A DNA stretch of 64,000 nucleotides from Verpa conica (GCA_033030425.1 JAUFSD010000015.1:992001-1056000), one strand, 5' to 3'; shown: positions 1 through 12,530, counted from the stretch's first letter. Program-made: numbers and translations. Notes: generated by a model from the sequence alone, not told the origin.

Positions 1-491
1 ACTGGTACTGATATTCCTGCGCTGTCGATGCCCCCATTTTCATGCGAATGCCGCACATTGTATCCTTGCCCAACGACCACTGCTCTCTCGATACCATTGC
101 CCAGAAAGCTCCTACCTCTATGAAATCCTTCATCCACAGCCTCGCGAGCTTCCTGCAGTGGTACTATCTGTGACTGCCTCCTAGATGTGCGAGGTAGGGA
201 ACCAATGGTGTCTTCAGGTCTATTAAGAAGCCGCTGCTCTCTAGAGGACCTCCCATGTTTTAGTATACTCCCACGCCGCTGCTGATTTCTTTCTCTAGAT
301 TCTCCTACAGCCTCCTCATCCTGTTTCTCGACACTTGATTGACCTCGTCGTCTCTTCTTGTACGCACGGACAAAGATGATTACTGCGCCAATAAATGTTA
401 TAAGAACGAGAAGTGAAATGACTGTGATTGATGGCACGATGACTTTTGGGGAGACTGACGAGGATGCCGTGTCTGCGCCGTTGGTGGGCAT
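1..491 (-). CDS. Single-pass membrane protein with basic cytoplasmic tail, partial at left edge
   Basis: An open frame runs on the minus strand from an ATG at 491 (open back to a TAG near 641) to base 1 without a stop, so the C-terminus lies outside the window. From the ATG there is a short Ser-rich segment, then a strong hydrophobic segment at about residues 17-42 ending in VRAYKKRRRG, a classic stop-transfer. An Arg/Glu/Gln-rich tail of at least 110 residues follows. This is the layout of fungal type I surface proteins (Ser/Thr-rich ectodomain, TM, basic tail), but I recognise no named family. The ectodomain may lie upstream in another frame: 565-1030 is open and encodes repeated PRSSTG-like hexads. 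A 92-nt intron (473-564, GT to AG, phase 1) would join it to the TM frame and would contain the whole GAA repeat. That join is a hypothesis; the intron would have no pyrimidine tract. Confidence 0.5.
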   Translation of the reverse strand, partial: MPTNGADTASSSVSPKVIVPSITVISLLVLITFIGAVIIFVRAYKKRRRGQSSVEKQDEEAVGESRERNQQRRGSILKHGRSSREQRLLNRPEDTIGSLPRTSRRQSQIVPLQEAREAVDEGFHRGRSFLGNGIERAVVVGQGYNVRHSHENGGIDSAGISVP

Positions 492-493
492 GA

Positions 494-557
494 TTCTTCT
501 TCTTCTTCTTCTTCTTCTTCTTCTTCTTCTTCTTCTTCTTCTTCTTCTTCTTCTTCT
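494..557. repeat. (TTC)21 trinucleotide microsatellite
   Basis: About 21 uninterrupted TTC units on the plus strand (GAA on minus). It produces poly-Leu and poly-Glu artefact reading frames on the two strands. It lies directly upstream of the ATG of the membrane protein at the left edge, and would lie inside its proposed intron. Confidence 0.97.
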
Positions 558-1030
558 AATACACCTTCTCCTGCCCTCACCCGCCAAACAGTCGATGATG
601 AAGAAAGAGGAGCTGTAGGATTGTAAATTGTAGAAGATCTATGGCCTATAGAAGATCTGAGACCTGAAGATCTAGGGACCGTGGAGGTTCTAGGGCCAGT
701 TGAGGACCTAGGAACTGCGGAAGGCCTACAGGCTGCGGAAGACCTTGCCCCCGTGGAAGGCCTGGGCTGTGATCTAGGTTGTATCCTTGCCCTGCCTTTC
801 CCGGTATTGCGCCGTTGTACAGTGACAGTTGGGAAGAGGCGCTGACGATGGACCGCACCCACCACTACGACTGCCTTCGACGAGTCGCAATGAGGTCGCA
901 ACTGTGAAAGATAATTCGGGCAGCAGCGCACGGTATAGATAGATGAGGCGACAGAGGTAGGACGAGTACGGGCCCGCCTTTGTAAACGTGAATGCGCACC
1001 ACCGGAAAAAGAACGGCTAGCAAAAGGCAT

Positions 1031-3200
1031 TTGGCAGCGTCACTGCGGAAGAGCCAGCATGTATGGGGGAAATGGTCCGGCGAAACGGGGAAATAAGCAA
1101 AAGGTCAAGCAAAAAAAGAGTGGATTAGAACAGTAAAGGGCTAGCCATTGACAATAAAAAATATATATAAATAAAGTACCGGCTGAATATATATATATGT
1201 ATGGGGTAGGTGCGGCAAAGAAAAGAAGAAGCCAGGGTAGGGGGGGGGATAAGCATGAAGACAACACGAGAACAAGAGCCAGAAGATGAGAGGGAAGGCG
1301 GGGTAGATAAAAAGAAAGTCGAAACCCCCAAATTCCAACACCACCCTTCAGTACCACCACCACGGCCATTGCCATGAATGTATAACTATTTCATGACTGC
1401 CAGCACGAGGCGCAAAGCGCATAACACCATCAGCGGACCATAAAACAAAGGGTTGAGAGACGGAACAGCTGCATGGAGAGAGAGAGAAGTCAACGGAATA
1501 GGCAAGGAGGCCGGTGGAATGTATGATTGATACCCTGTGCGGTATGTGTGTACATAGAGGGGGGGGGGGTTGTGTGACCGGGGGTGGAAAAGAGGATTAT
1601 CTGAAGCAGGGGAGATTTTGAAGGGCCTGTAGAGTACTGTATACCTAGTACAAGAGAAGACTTTACTGCGTACGAGAAGCACAAGAAGAGGTGGTGAGAG
1701 AAAGTCGTGATGGTGGTGGACTCGATGTAAGTGCAAGGGTCTGTACCTGGGTAGCACGGACTGGCCCATCTCGTCATTGTGTACGGGGGACCCCTTCCTA
1801 CTCGGACAGACAAGGCAAAACCCCCCCTGCCTTTCGGTCCATGGATTGAACCGAAAAATCTGCTTTGTGTCAAGATACACCGCGAGTCAATACAATCAAT
1901 AAATCAGTCGGTAGTCAATATAGTAGAGCAGATACCGCTTTCTTGAGGTTATTTTTAGGCCCAGGACTTGGCCAAACACGCAAAATGTCTTTCCAAACTA
2001 TTGTCTATATCATGTACTGGCTATGCTGTGCTGTGCTGTGCTGTGATATGCTGTGATATGCTACACTATACTCTGCTATACTCACCCCCCCCCCCCCCTA
2101 CACAAGTCTAGTGCTGCAATAACGGTCGCTGAGTAGAGAGCACATATGTACACGTATAGAACTGCATGTACTCCGCCTGTCATATAGTAGTATAGGTATG
2201 TACGTGGTGTATACTGTACTAATGTATGCTATCACTTCTACACCAGCCCCGTAGGTACCCAATACAGTTGTCAAATTCATGCGTTAATCTGCATTCGAAA
2301 CCCTCATCGTGGAATGGGAAAGAGGAAAAGTACCAATGAGGAAAAACTTCACTGAAACGTCCCAGCGAAATCCCTCACGGCGTCAGGATGAACCACAGAG
2401 CCTCATCTGATCTACACTAGTAGTATTCAAGGCTTAACTAAGTCGTGATCCTAGACGTCAAACGTGTTTGTTCACGGGTCCTCATCCAGATAATATAATG
2501 ACTCGGCAGTTGTTAAAACCTCTGAATGTCTCACTACTCACTTCTCTGCGTTGGTCAACCTTCTGATCTTTCTCTTTCTGATGAAAACGTTGGGCCAAAG
2601 TGTTGGAGAGGAAATTGTGAGGTACGAGGGTCTGGGGGTATGGAGGTATGATGAGGTCTACGAGGGTGATAACTGGGATCTCTCAACCCCCCCAGCAAGG
2701 CCGAAACGTAGTGGGTTACAGTGCTCCTCTCTTCTTCTTCAGGTATCGCCTCATCTGAATCCTCATCTGAATCAATCGGGCCCAGACCTTGACAGCGAGC
2801 GGTCACTGGATCCTTGGTGTTTACAGCCTGGCTGTCGATACCTTCCCGGACCATGGCGTCTGTCGCGCTAGGTCCCGTTGGTGGCTTCACCCGCAGCTCG
2901 CAGAAAGGGGAAGAGGAGGCTCTTTCCACAATCCATGACCCTCGGGGGTAGCGACGTTTCATAACCCCACCCCTCTCGCCTCTTATGTACCCATTGGGCA
3001 AGTGCCTATCATGATCCTGGGTGACCATCATTTTGCAAGTAACGCTATGGGTATCTGAGGAAACAGATAACATAAGATAGGAATGTCGAACCCTCAGCAG
3101 CGGTTTCACGACAGGATGCCTTGCTTGTTCAAAAAAACGCGACGAGAGATTCTCGGCCCGATGAAGGCTCACTTCCCGCTGACGCCGTGAGCTGGCAGTG
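1031..3200. other. Intergenic region with microsatellites, no convincing gene
   Basis: Contains TA-rich and G-run tracts near 1155-1200 and 1240-1250, a G run near 1560, a GCTGT pentamer array and a C14 run near 2025-2098. A minus-strand open frame at 2555-3172 can be read only from a GTG (first ATG about 32 codons in) and matches nothing I know. The base composition is balanced here and becomes AT-rich after about 3200. Confidence 0.6.
2025..2098. repeat. GCTGT pentamer array followed by C14 run
   Basis: Four contiguous GCTGT units begin at 2025 and decay into GCTGTGATAT units. A run of 14 C ends the tract at 2085-2098. Simple-sequence DNA with no coding context. Confidence 0.9.
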
Positions 3201-6200
3201 CGATCCTCTCAGACGTGCTTACTGACACAGCCGGCTTCTAGACAGTTCACGTGCAAAAGCTAACAACTTCAAAATGATTTGGAGAATTCCATAGTATGTA
3301 ATGCCCTCATGTATATACACCTTAAGCCCCTTGCTCCTTAGTACGGACAACCAACCACAAAAATAATGCAGATTTCTAGAATTCCTGTCAGGCAACTATA
3401 CTTACTCACAGTAGCCACTCACTGGAATGCTTATCAGTTAGTGTTGCATAAATATCTACTACCGCCCCCATTGCTTACTTCTGCATGGCTTAACAAAACT
3501 TCACTTCTTCTAGAAGCTGATAAGATATTTCTTAAGAACCTTGTTTCAAACCTTACACACCTCGACACCAGGAAATAAAACAAAACAAACCATAGTATCC
3601 AAAACTCTAACCCATATTTCACAAAAGAAATCTAAGAGATTCGAAGTTACGGAAGGAGGGTTGCCTGACACGATTTTTGTGGAGAACCAGGCTAGGATTC
3701 TAAAGATTAATAAGCACCAACTTGTTTGTGCTTTTGATAACGGACAGCTCTCCTATCAACTCCAACTAGTACTAACACCATAAATCCGCTAATTAAACAT
3801 CGCGTTTACATCTAACTTGTTTTGTCGGTCAAGTACCTTAGGAAGATGCCTGTACGTTTGTCCCAGTGATTTCCTTTGTAAAAATCTCTAGGGGTGATAA
3901 AACACGGCTGGTCATGGGCTACTTCAGTTACGCCCAAGATGAGGAGAAATTATTGCCCTTGAGGGCTGCTTCAGTCAGCCTGTAGAGCTATCATTTATGG
4001 AGTGAATTGTCTCAGCCTGAGGAAGATCCACATGCATCGACGAAGCACGTGCACATATCGGATAGTACCGATATTGATTGGTTCAAGCCAACCCGGGGAA
4101 CGGAAAGAAAAACCCATGAAGTGCAAAAGGAGAAGTTAACAAGTCAGTTTGCCAGTAGTGAATTTTATGCAAAGATCAGTGTTTGGATGAAACAAGCTCA
4201 CCCCAATAGTACGATATATATATAGGACATTTTTAAGTAGTAATACCCCCTCTTTCGAGGAAGCTCAATTATCCTACCGATCGGAGCTTCCTAATACTTG
4301 ACTTGTTGATGGTTCATAAATGGAGAGAGGGAAGCCTCAGGATCCTATGCAACCCAGGCTCTGTATCGAGTGGTTAGCTACAAAGCATAAAATCCCCCCA
4401 GAACAAAGCCTCCACCTCGTTTGATGCACTAGGGGTATCATCCCTAATACTACCCCGAGAGCCTCCGATAATTCCTAATACATTCTAAAACAGATTTGCT
4501 TTTTTTTTGAACACGAGGATAGATACGGCTAACGACTGCTTAGATCCTACCCTACCGCATCTTTCCCGTGTTACCACATACTGCGGGGTTAAACTGCGGG
4601 CTTATCGTTACGATTTGAACATTGAAAATGAGGCTTAATGCCGATCAAATGGAGTTCTGGGGCTAATAAAACTACTCAAGGCTATAGTATTGATAGAACG
4701 AAGGTAGTATTGCGAATTGATTGTGGTCAACCGAGGGAACTACTGAAGCTTTGAGGAATTGAGTACTCCTTGTGGAGAAAACTAACATGTATTTAGTCAC
4801 ATAAAACGAACCCCCTCGCCCCATGAGCATTAATCTGAAAAAATGGATAAATAAAGTCATCGGATCTGCGTTGTGCAGACGATGATCTTCCACCCGATCT
4901 TTGCTGTTTTAAGAGCGGCTCTAAATGACTCGACGATAATTGAACCGATTCGTATAGTAAATCTTGTGATCGTGTTGTTTCCCACCAAATCTTGGCTCTA
5001 TAAAATCCCTAATACATACATCAATGTTTTTCTCTAGATTAATGTCAGAACGATGAAACCTATCATGTATAGAGACTATCGGTAAGAGTAAAGAGATTTG
5101 GAATAAACAGGTGACTATCCATTCGGTAAAGCAGGGTACATGAAAATGAGAGTTTTTTTGCGGACAGGTGGTAGTGCCTCAGATCCGTTTCATGGTTTCA
5201 TAAATTATCACTCGTGTCAATAACGGCAGTCCGGCGTAGCCGGACATCAAAAAGTGCCAACACATTTGTTAAGTTCGCTATAACATAATTATCTGTTATG
5301 AGTTTGGTATACCCCTTGTACTACTTGGGACATAGCTATATTGAAGCTACAACAAAAACTCGGGTCCCTTGTCGCTTAAGTCTCGCGAGACATGACATTA
5401 TAAACAAGTTTGTGAATAATAGAAAGGTGGCAAAAGCGATATCATATATCTTCAACTACTTCTGCTTTGGCCCAAATATCTCGCTTGCCATGTGCAATTC
5501 CTTCCCTCCAAGATTCTTGTTAAAAATCTAGATTGTCTTAAACCCTCGTATCGTCTAATGCATACATGCAGCTTACCGGCGCAGTCACTATCGACTTATC
5601 GACTAGGTGTTGCGATGACGAAAAGTATGGCGAACTGTTCCACTGTTATCCGGATAACTTAACTGTGCCGTACAAGGTTTTAAAGGGGGGTCACGTAATT
5701 GCTGATAATTGACTACATGCATCTATAACATGTGTAACTGAGAATGTTCTTCCGAATTAATTACCCGGGACGTGAGACCAACTCCGAATCCAGCCCTCGG
5801 ACACTTACTACTCAGGTAGCGCACAGTCCAGTTATAATGTTTCAAAGAAACAGAGGCGTTAAATTAAAAGCCCAGAGTTATATTAGGTGTACTTATTGTT
5901 AGAATGCAGATTTTTACTTGAATATTCATATAATATCACTCGATAGTTGTTATTACATAGTGTAAGGGGTTCCAACGCCTGTTTAGGCGACACAGTAGCC
6001 GAATTTATGCTCAATTATTTAGGCTCAGAATGCCCCAAGAAAAGGCTTTATATACTTATTTCAGAGGTCCACTCCCAAGAGTAGGTAGTACACTATAATA
6101 AGTTGCTTTCTAGGCGCTCTAGACAGTTAATTAAAATTTTGTCAGTTGGTGTTATACGTACGTACACTTGTTTGGCTATTCTCAGGATATTTATTCTACA

Positions 6201-7090
6201 AAAATTTTCCCCCTTTACCAAATTTTAGGGCTCAACACGAGACTTCTAATTACGTATTACTACATAAGATATAGAAACAATAGAATACCCAGTATTATGC
6301 CTCTAGTAGTCCTATTAATTAAGACCAATGAAAATAGTACCCAGAGGCCGGTCGGGTAGACAAAGTACTTTGTCCTGATTATCGGAATTTTTGTTATTTT
6401 CTTTATATCTTATTTTTTCTTCTTTATTTTATCGGTTATCCTCCTTGTTTTATTGATTATTATTATTATACTAGAGTATTAGACCGGATTATGGGATTAC
6501 CATAGCCCTAGGGCTTATGTAACTATTAAGGAAAATAAAACAAAAAACCCTCATCCTAAGACCGAGCGCTAGAGTGCCTACATATATTCATTTCCAAGTT
6601 CTTATTATCCATCCCCTTTTTTTCCAGAAAAATAAATATAGTTAACATGAACCCTTATATAATTATAGTATAATATATTTAATCAGTTAGATTATATATA
6701 AGCTGACCAGAATTTATGTTACAGATTTACTATCGCCCTTCTTTATAACAGAGGAGACAAGATGATACCACTACTTGGGAGAACTTGCAGCTTGATTCAT
6801 GGAAAGCGAACCCGGCCTGTGTGACTTCATAAGATCGACCCCCCACCCCCGCAGACTGATACACCCAGATTAAGAGACCTACTAGAGCACACACGCCTAA
6901 TGAGTCTCGACTGGGTATTACTTTCCAATTCCCCACATGCTCTACTTGACATCTCCTTTCTTCTTTTGTTAGTTCCGTGCACCGATTTCACATATATCCT
7001 AGCCATTCCTAATATAAAGACCAATCGCCTCTTCATCACATACAGATCACACATTCCAATCACGTCACTATCGCTGCTATGATTACTAAA
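3201..7090. other. AT-rich repeat-relic tract
   Basis: About 3.9 kb of TA-rich sequence with dense stops in all frames. No open frame exceeds about 80 codons and no transposase, reverse transcriptase or other motif is recognisable. It looks like old transposable-element sequence eroded by C-to-T change. A short hairpin (GTCCGGC-GTA-GCCGGAC) sits at 5229-5245. Confidence 0.55.
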
Positions 7091-7093
7091 TTA

Positions 7094-7389
7094 CTAGCTC
7101 TTCCAGCAGCTGAAGTCAAGCAGGCTTAGACATTGAGGAGATAGAGTATAATACCCTACGCATTGGCTATTTGTGGCATCTCCACTAAAATCCCGCCATT
7201 CATAGAGCTTCCGAGCCACGTCTTCAAAATGATCACAAGCGGTGATTCGGCAGCGCCCATCATATACCATCACTCGGAGATGTGCTTGTAGCCCATTGGC
7301 CAGTGCACCCATAGCGGTTCCTGCATGGCTGATGCATGTCGCGGATGAGAAGACGACACATATCACGGACAGGCAGAGTGCTAGTGCAT
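7094..7389 (-). pseudogene. Possible small Cys-rich secreted protein, start out of frame
   Basis: The minus-strand frame 7094-7423 is an island of coding-like sequence in an AT-rich desert. It has no in-frame ATG at its head, yet it starts with a signal-peptide-like hydrophobic run (LALCLSVICVVFSSATC). About 70 residues follow, including five Cys in the last 50 (GRC, TAC, SQC, PQC, FSC), ending in WKS and a TAG. An ATG at 7389-7387 lies one base out of frame immediately before the hydrophobic run; a single-base deletion just after the start codon would explain this. The intact form would be about 98 aa, a usual size for fungal small secreted proteins. I recognise no family. Alternatives are an unseen upstream exon, a chance frame, or a sequencing indel. 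Confidence 0.35.
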
Positions 7390-8088
7390 TCTGTGCCCTA
7401 GGCCTTTGTGCATGGCGGCACGCCTATAACCGCCCGTTTCTCACATATCACCGGCTAACCGAGTGATATCTAATGACCACGCACTCCCTCATTATCCCGG
7501 CCCGATAGCCTCGGTACTCGGTCACTCCTCTCAATCCATCCTCAGAGATGTAATATATGAAAACACCCAGATTATGCTCGTTTCGAGAAGAATAATTGTG
7601 TATATTGCTAAGATTACAAGCCACCAACACCAAAGTAAAACCGTTACTAGCACAAGTATTCAAAGAAATTCAAGATATCAAGATTGAAGAAGCCGCCCAG
7701 TCATCAAACATGTAATAAATAAGAACACCCGGCCCAAGCCTCTTACACATAACTGTTATAGCAATGGAGAAAACACCAAATAGATGGTAAAAACAAGTAG
7801 TAAGAATACAGATCGAGAAGCGAAATTATGAGCCAGTACTACTGGGCAATGTGAGAGGGGAAAACAGACCGCCGCATGCATCAACCTGAGACAAAAGGAA
7901 TCAAGAAGAAAGGGAAAATAGGGAAAAACGCCACGAGAAGAAAAAAACTAACAAAAAAGAGCAGAGATGATAAGACGGACCCACTCCAACATAGAAAGGT
8001 GAATCAAAAAAAGCCCCCCAGGAAAAAATTGTACATAGAAACTTTTTGTAGAAAACGCCCGCTCAACCTATTTCACCCGATTCATGAA
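7390..8088. other. Intergenic, 3' side of the phosphatase-fold gene
   Basis: No gene seen. An A-rich stretch (7880-8040) encodes only a lysine-rich artefact frame. It probably includes the 3' UTR of the minus-strand gene that ends at 8089. Confidence 0.5.
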
Positions 8089-9891
8089 TCAATTCGGAAA
8101 CTCGCTTCTGGTAGTAGCGGTCCACCTCCTCTTCCTTTCCCACCCACCTTGATCAGCCCACAATCCACTACCCCTCACTGCGCTAGTACTACCCCATAGT
8201 CCAGTCCCACTAGCAGGCTCTTCAGCGATGCTTCCAGTAGTACTACTACTACTTTCATCATCATCGCTTCCATCGTCCTTAATTGCACTCCCAAACAACA
8301 AGCTGCTACTGCTAAATAGCCCACTACTGCTAAGGCCTTCATCTCTGCTGGTTGGTCGACTGTCGCCGTCTAATGGACGACTCCATAATCCCTTGGGCGC
8401 AGGCCCAGAGCTTGCCGAGCTCGCACTACGCTTAACTGAGCCCCCAAACATACTCATCCCGTTCCCAACACCACTCCCGTTTAGAGTGAAGCTACCAATG
8501 GTGGCTAGAGTTTGACCGGTGCCATAACGGCTCTTGTTTAGGGACCTCAAGTGTGGACTAACAGGTGGTGTAGAAGTCGGGGTTACACCGCTACGAATGT
8601 GCTCGTTGTTGGCAATAATCTGGAGGCCATACTTAACGGGTGGGGTTGTTGGGATGCCACCGACAACTGGAGCAGAGTGACTGTGGTGATGATGAGGGTG
8701 GTGTACGTGTTCTGGTTCGAGATCACGACGGACAGCCATTGTTACTGAAGCAATCCCGATATCGATAAGGACTGGCTGGTGGGTAATAGCTCCAATGAGG
8801 GCGTTGCAGCCGGCACCGTGAGTGACGAGGACAAGGATGGTTTCGATTTCGTCATCCTCCCCTCCTTCTCTTTCATCAGATTCACCACAATCCGACAATG
8901 GTGGTGTTGGATTCCCACTAATAGGGGCAGGAGTTACAAGATGGGTCTCCTTAACCGGGCTATCCCTATTCACACGCTCATTCGCGCCACACCGCTTCCA
9001 CTGTGTCGCTGACGTCGCAACATGCTGATCCTCGGTGGCGTAGTACCAAAGCAACTTATTCCACCCATTCTTGAATCGCTTATGCATGGACGTCCATTCC
9101 TCTTTGTACTCTCCACCACCACCAAGTTTTGTCGAATCCCAACCGATATCGAATTCTGCGTATTCCTTAGCATGTGAGAAGTATCCTCGGGGAATTTGGC
9201 CGTTCGGGGAAATTGCCCAGGTAGGTGATGGTGCGACAAAGCCACCGGTGAACCCTGCTGGAAGACTCGTAGCTATGGAAGACATATTGTACAGTGGTGA
9301 GGAATTGTATTGTGTGACCGGCGACTGAATCCCGGAGGACGGGCGAATGTAATCAGCCTTTGCTGATCCAACAAGGAGGGGTGTGGGTGGTGGAGGCGTG
9401 ATATCAATGTAGTAATCCTCGGCCAGCCATTCCCCGAGCCATGCATCAAGCCTCAGTAATGGCTTCACAAATTGGTGCTCTGACTTGTCTGTAGGAGCCG
9501 GTTCAAGCTTCAGTTGACCATTCTCGTGAACATAGTGCGCATTGGTGATCTCCTGATGATGGTGCTGGGCAATCCCCGAGGCAATCGACACACTTGTCTG
9601 GATACACCGTAGGAACGGCGAAGAATGTATAACGATACGAATCTTCCGAGGCTTATCATTCCGGCCATTCTTTGCAGCGCTTGCTGACGCTGGTGCGTTT
9701 GTGCCGAGTCTCGAGGCGATTAGAGAGGCAATTCGAGAGCCTAGTGATCTCGTCTGGGTCCATCCACCGTATGTTAGAGGAGGATCATATGGTGTAGGAG
9801 ATGTCATTTGCCATTGGCTATCAGCCATGTCAAGGCGAGCGCCATGACGGACTATGAAAACGTGAGTTGGGGTCGTTGAGGATGGCGCCAT
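8089..9891 (-). CDS. Histidine-phosphatase (phosphoglycerate-mutase-like) superfamily protein
   Basis: Single-exon frame of 600 aa starting at an ATG. The histidine-phosphatase core is readable. An RHG motif lies at residues 15-17 (FIVRHGARLD) and supplies the phospho-acceptor His16. HSSPFLRCIQTS contains the second phosphate-pocket Arg (R95). THGAGCNALIG contains the second catalytic His (H358), after a long insertion between strands. The signature YDPPLTYGGWTQTR around residue 40 is typical of the fungal cytosolic/nuclear group related to yeast TFC7/YNL108C rather than of glycolytic mutases. The C-terminal 200 residues are Ser/Gly-rich and probably disordered. All catalytic residues seem present, so an active phosphatase is plausible; the substrate cannot be read from sequence. 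Confidence 0.88.
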   Translation of the reverse strand: MAPSSTTPTHVFIVRHGARLDMADSQWQMTSPTPYDPPLTYGGWTQTRSLGSRIASLIASRLGTNAPASASAAKNGRNDKPRKIRIVIHSSPFLRCIQTSVSIASGIAQHHHQEITNAHYVHENGQLKLEPAPTDKSEHQFVKPLLRLDAWLGEWLAEDYYIDITPPPPTPLLVGSAKADYIRPSSGIQSPVTQYNSSPLYNMSSIATSLPAGFTGGFVAPSPTWAISPNGQIPRGYFSHAKEYAEFDIGWDSTKLGGGGEYKEEWTSMHKRFKNGWNKLLWYYATEDQHVATSATQWKRCGANERVNRDSPVKETHLVTPAPISGNPTPPLSDCGESDEREGGEDDEIETILVLVTHGAGCNALIGAITHQPVLIDIGIASVTMAVRRDLEPEHVHHPHHHHSHSAPVVGGIPTTPPVKYGLQIIANNEHIRSGVTPTSTPPVSPHLRSLNKSRYGTGQTLATIGSFTLNGSGVGNGMSMFGGSVKRSASSASSGPAPKGLWSRPLDGDSRPTSRDEGLSSSGLFSSSSLLFGSAIKDDGSDDDESSSSTTGSIAEEPASGTGLWGSTSAVRGSGLWADQGGWERKRRWTATTRSEFPN

Positions 9892-12530
9892 AATACCAAA
9901 TTCCGGAATATAGTGCTGGGTACTTTTTTTTTTTTTAATGAAGAATTACTGTCCTTGGAGTTGGGTATATGGTAGGTATCCTTGATAGGATTGCGCTCTG
10001 GGAGAGGAGAGGGGGGACTGCGTGGTATTTGAACTCGAGGGCGGAATTAACTTGTGGGGGATGTTCGGTGACGGGATGAGGCTGAGAACTCTGTTATAAT
10101 CCCGGAGAAAGAGCCACACCCTGTCTATAATAGCACAGATGAGAAATATGGGTTTTTCCTCGGATTTTTTTTTCCGGGCAGCGGGGATCCTTCTCTTCCC
10201 CTACTTTAGCTTGCTAAGCAGAAAATCGGCTCCGGGCCCGTTCGTCTTGTCTCGGCTTCTAGGTTAATTTTGAAGCTCGTCTTTTTTTCTTGGTGGGACG
10301 TTTCTGAATCGGAGAGTTCCGAGGAGAATTACTTCTAGGTCTCACAAGTACCAAACCAGATCTTGCCGAGCCGGTACTCCCGTGGGGTGGGAAACGGGCA
10401 ACAAAACAAATAGGCGGCTAGAAAATGAGATACAGGACTGATTGATTGATTTCAGATCTGCCTGCAGGGAATCGTAAAGTACAGAATGGATCGATGTAGG
10501 CAGGCGAAGCGAAGAGCAGAACGTGGACGGAAATACGGGATGGGATTAAGCCGTCTAGTCAGTCAGGAAGAAACCTGGCTGTACTGTGGCAGAGCAAAGA
10601 GGATGTAATGCTGATGAACGTGAAGTTTGGGAGGCGAGAAGTGGGACACCTCGTGATGAAGAGAGATGAGACCCAGATATAGTCAAAATTGAAAGGGCAG
10701 ACAGGAAGCAGGCAGGCAAGTGAAGGAGGGAGACTTTCTGTCCCCTTTCTTTTCTTTCTCTTTTTACCCTGTGAGGAATGAATTGCGGGGGATGGAGGGG
10801 AAAGGAAGGAAGAAGGGAAGAAGGCTAGCTGTCATTTCCTCCACCTAATATCATACTATCATCAATCAATTCAGGTAAAGGAGGCTGGCAGCTGTTTCTG
10901 TTGGCTGACTCTTTTCCAAGCTGCAAACTATCGTGACTTCCGGCTGAACAAGAGAAATGTGGGGAAGGAAGGAGGAGGGGGGCAAAGACATCGAGACCAA
11001 AGAGCGCGCGGCAAGCAAGAAGAGGCTACTACCGGAACATTCAATCGAATGATACCGAGAGAGGCCAGTTCGCTGGATCAATTCCTTACCGATACCAATC
11101 AATAGTGATGCGTTTCGTTCCCCGGTTATCAGCCAATTACCGGTCCCAACTGCAATAGTGAGCGGTCTAGAGGGAACGGCTTCAAATCCAGATTCAATAC
11201 TCTCGATATATACATGTAACTGTAGAGTATATACACATACACATGTAGAGCAGAAATACATGTGCACATAAATGTAATATATCAACTCGAGAAGCAATTC
11301 CTCCCACAGCCTCATCTTTTGCAAATCGCTACCCCGAGTTCTACACACCCTCCCCCACATTACGAATCTGCCGACCCTACATCCTCCCACACAGATCGAA
11401 ACATAAATGACATCGGCCCTCCCATACAACAACCATGTCACAAACAAAGTTGTTGCGCCACCCCTCACGATATCTGCAAGCAAGCAAGTAAGGCGCTCGT
11501 AACGCTCTGTAGCCTGCAAATCTGGACGGGTCCTCGCTGACATGACGCCGCCCTGCTTTTTCTACGCCTCTGGAACCCTCAAATGCAGGCTTTCCGTGCA
11601 CCCCTCCTTCCCTTGCTACCCTTCCCCTCGCTTATGCGCATGTGACCCCTCTTTTTGACCCACCCTTGCCCCAAGCTTTTCTAGATAGATGGCTCCCACA
11701 CCCAACAGACAAAGCGAAGCTGTTGGCAAAACATCGTCACCGGACTTAATGGACGGTTATAGCTACAAGTTACAACACTAGACCGCATCGTGACTTTTCC
11801 GGCCCACGGTACCGGCTCTTGGGCAGCAGATTGGTAACCCCTTCAAAGGCTGCGTATGACACCTTCACCCCGGCACGGAGTATGGATCTCTGCTTCTAAA
11901 CCCCGGCCAGAGCGTTAAGAAAGAAAAAAAAAAGAAGAAAAAAAAAAAAAAAAGAGTCAGGGAAGAGAAAGAGTCAGGTGTGCCTTTTGCGTATGTAAGG
12001 TACCACTGTAATTATAATTGCAATAGCCGTAGAAGTAGCTTCTGGAAAAGGAGTTCCTAACAGCAAATACCCGAACACCAGCCGAGCTACCACCGGAAAA
12101 AATGAATCCTCTAGTCGGCAAAGGTTTGCCATACTCACAAATGCTTCACTTTCTTTGTAAAAAGAATAAACCCCCGAGACCCTAGACTTTATTCCAGGGT
12201 TAGGGTTCCAAACCTTCAAACCATCGTTCCTCCTTAAACCAACATCATCCCTATCCAGCGTCTCGGTCTCATCTCTTACATAGCTCCTTTATTTCTTTTT
12301 GTCTCGTCTCGGTTCTTTCTATTTGTTTTTTTGTCTGTTACCTGTCTCAACTCTATAATTCTTTTTTTCTACATTCAAATCCCAAATGTCCCAAGCAAAG
12401 CGCATAGACCCCTTCATCTAGTTGGTTACTTAGTGTCTCATTTGCTTTTTACGTCGTCCATCCCCGCAATTTGTTCGTGCTTGCATACGATGTGCCCTAT
12501 CTCCTTTTTTAATTGATCAACACCCATGAT
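9892..12530. other. Intergenic region, no convincing gene
   Basis: Includes the promoter side of the minus-strand phosphatase-fold gene (pyrimidine- and purine-rich tracts 9925-10820) and an A-rich run at 11918-11955. A 225-codon minus-strand frame (10866-11543) is open, but it crosses a microsatellite-like patch encoding Tyr/Val/Cys repeats and has no recognisable domain, so I do not call it. Confidence 0.5.

Noticed and set aside
358..618. Poly-Leu open frame on the plus strand
   Set aside because: Produced by the (TTC)21 microsatellite; the TM-encoding frame is on the other strand.
1386..1880. 164-codon minus-strand open frame
   Set aside because: No domain, odd composition and no splice or codon support; consistent with chance in balanced-GC sequence.
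2555..3172. 205-codon minus-strand open frame
   Set aside because: Readable only from GTG, first ATG about 32 codons in, and no family resemblance. Left uncalled, though a remnant coding exon cannot be excluded.
10866..11543. 225-codon minus-strand open frame upstream of the phosphatase-fold gene
   Set aside because: Crosses a microsatellite-like patch rich in Tyr/Val/Cys, has no domain and lies in promoter-like DNA.
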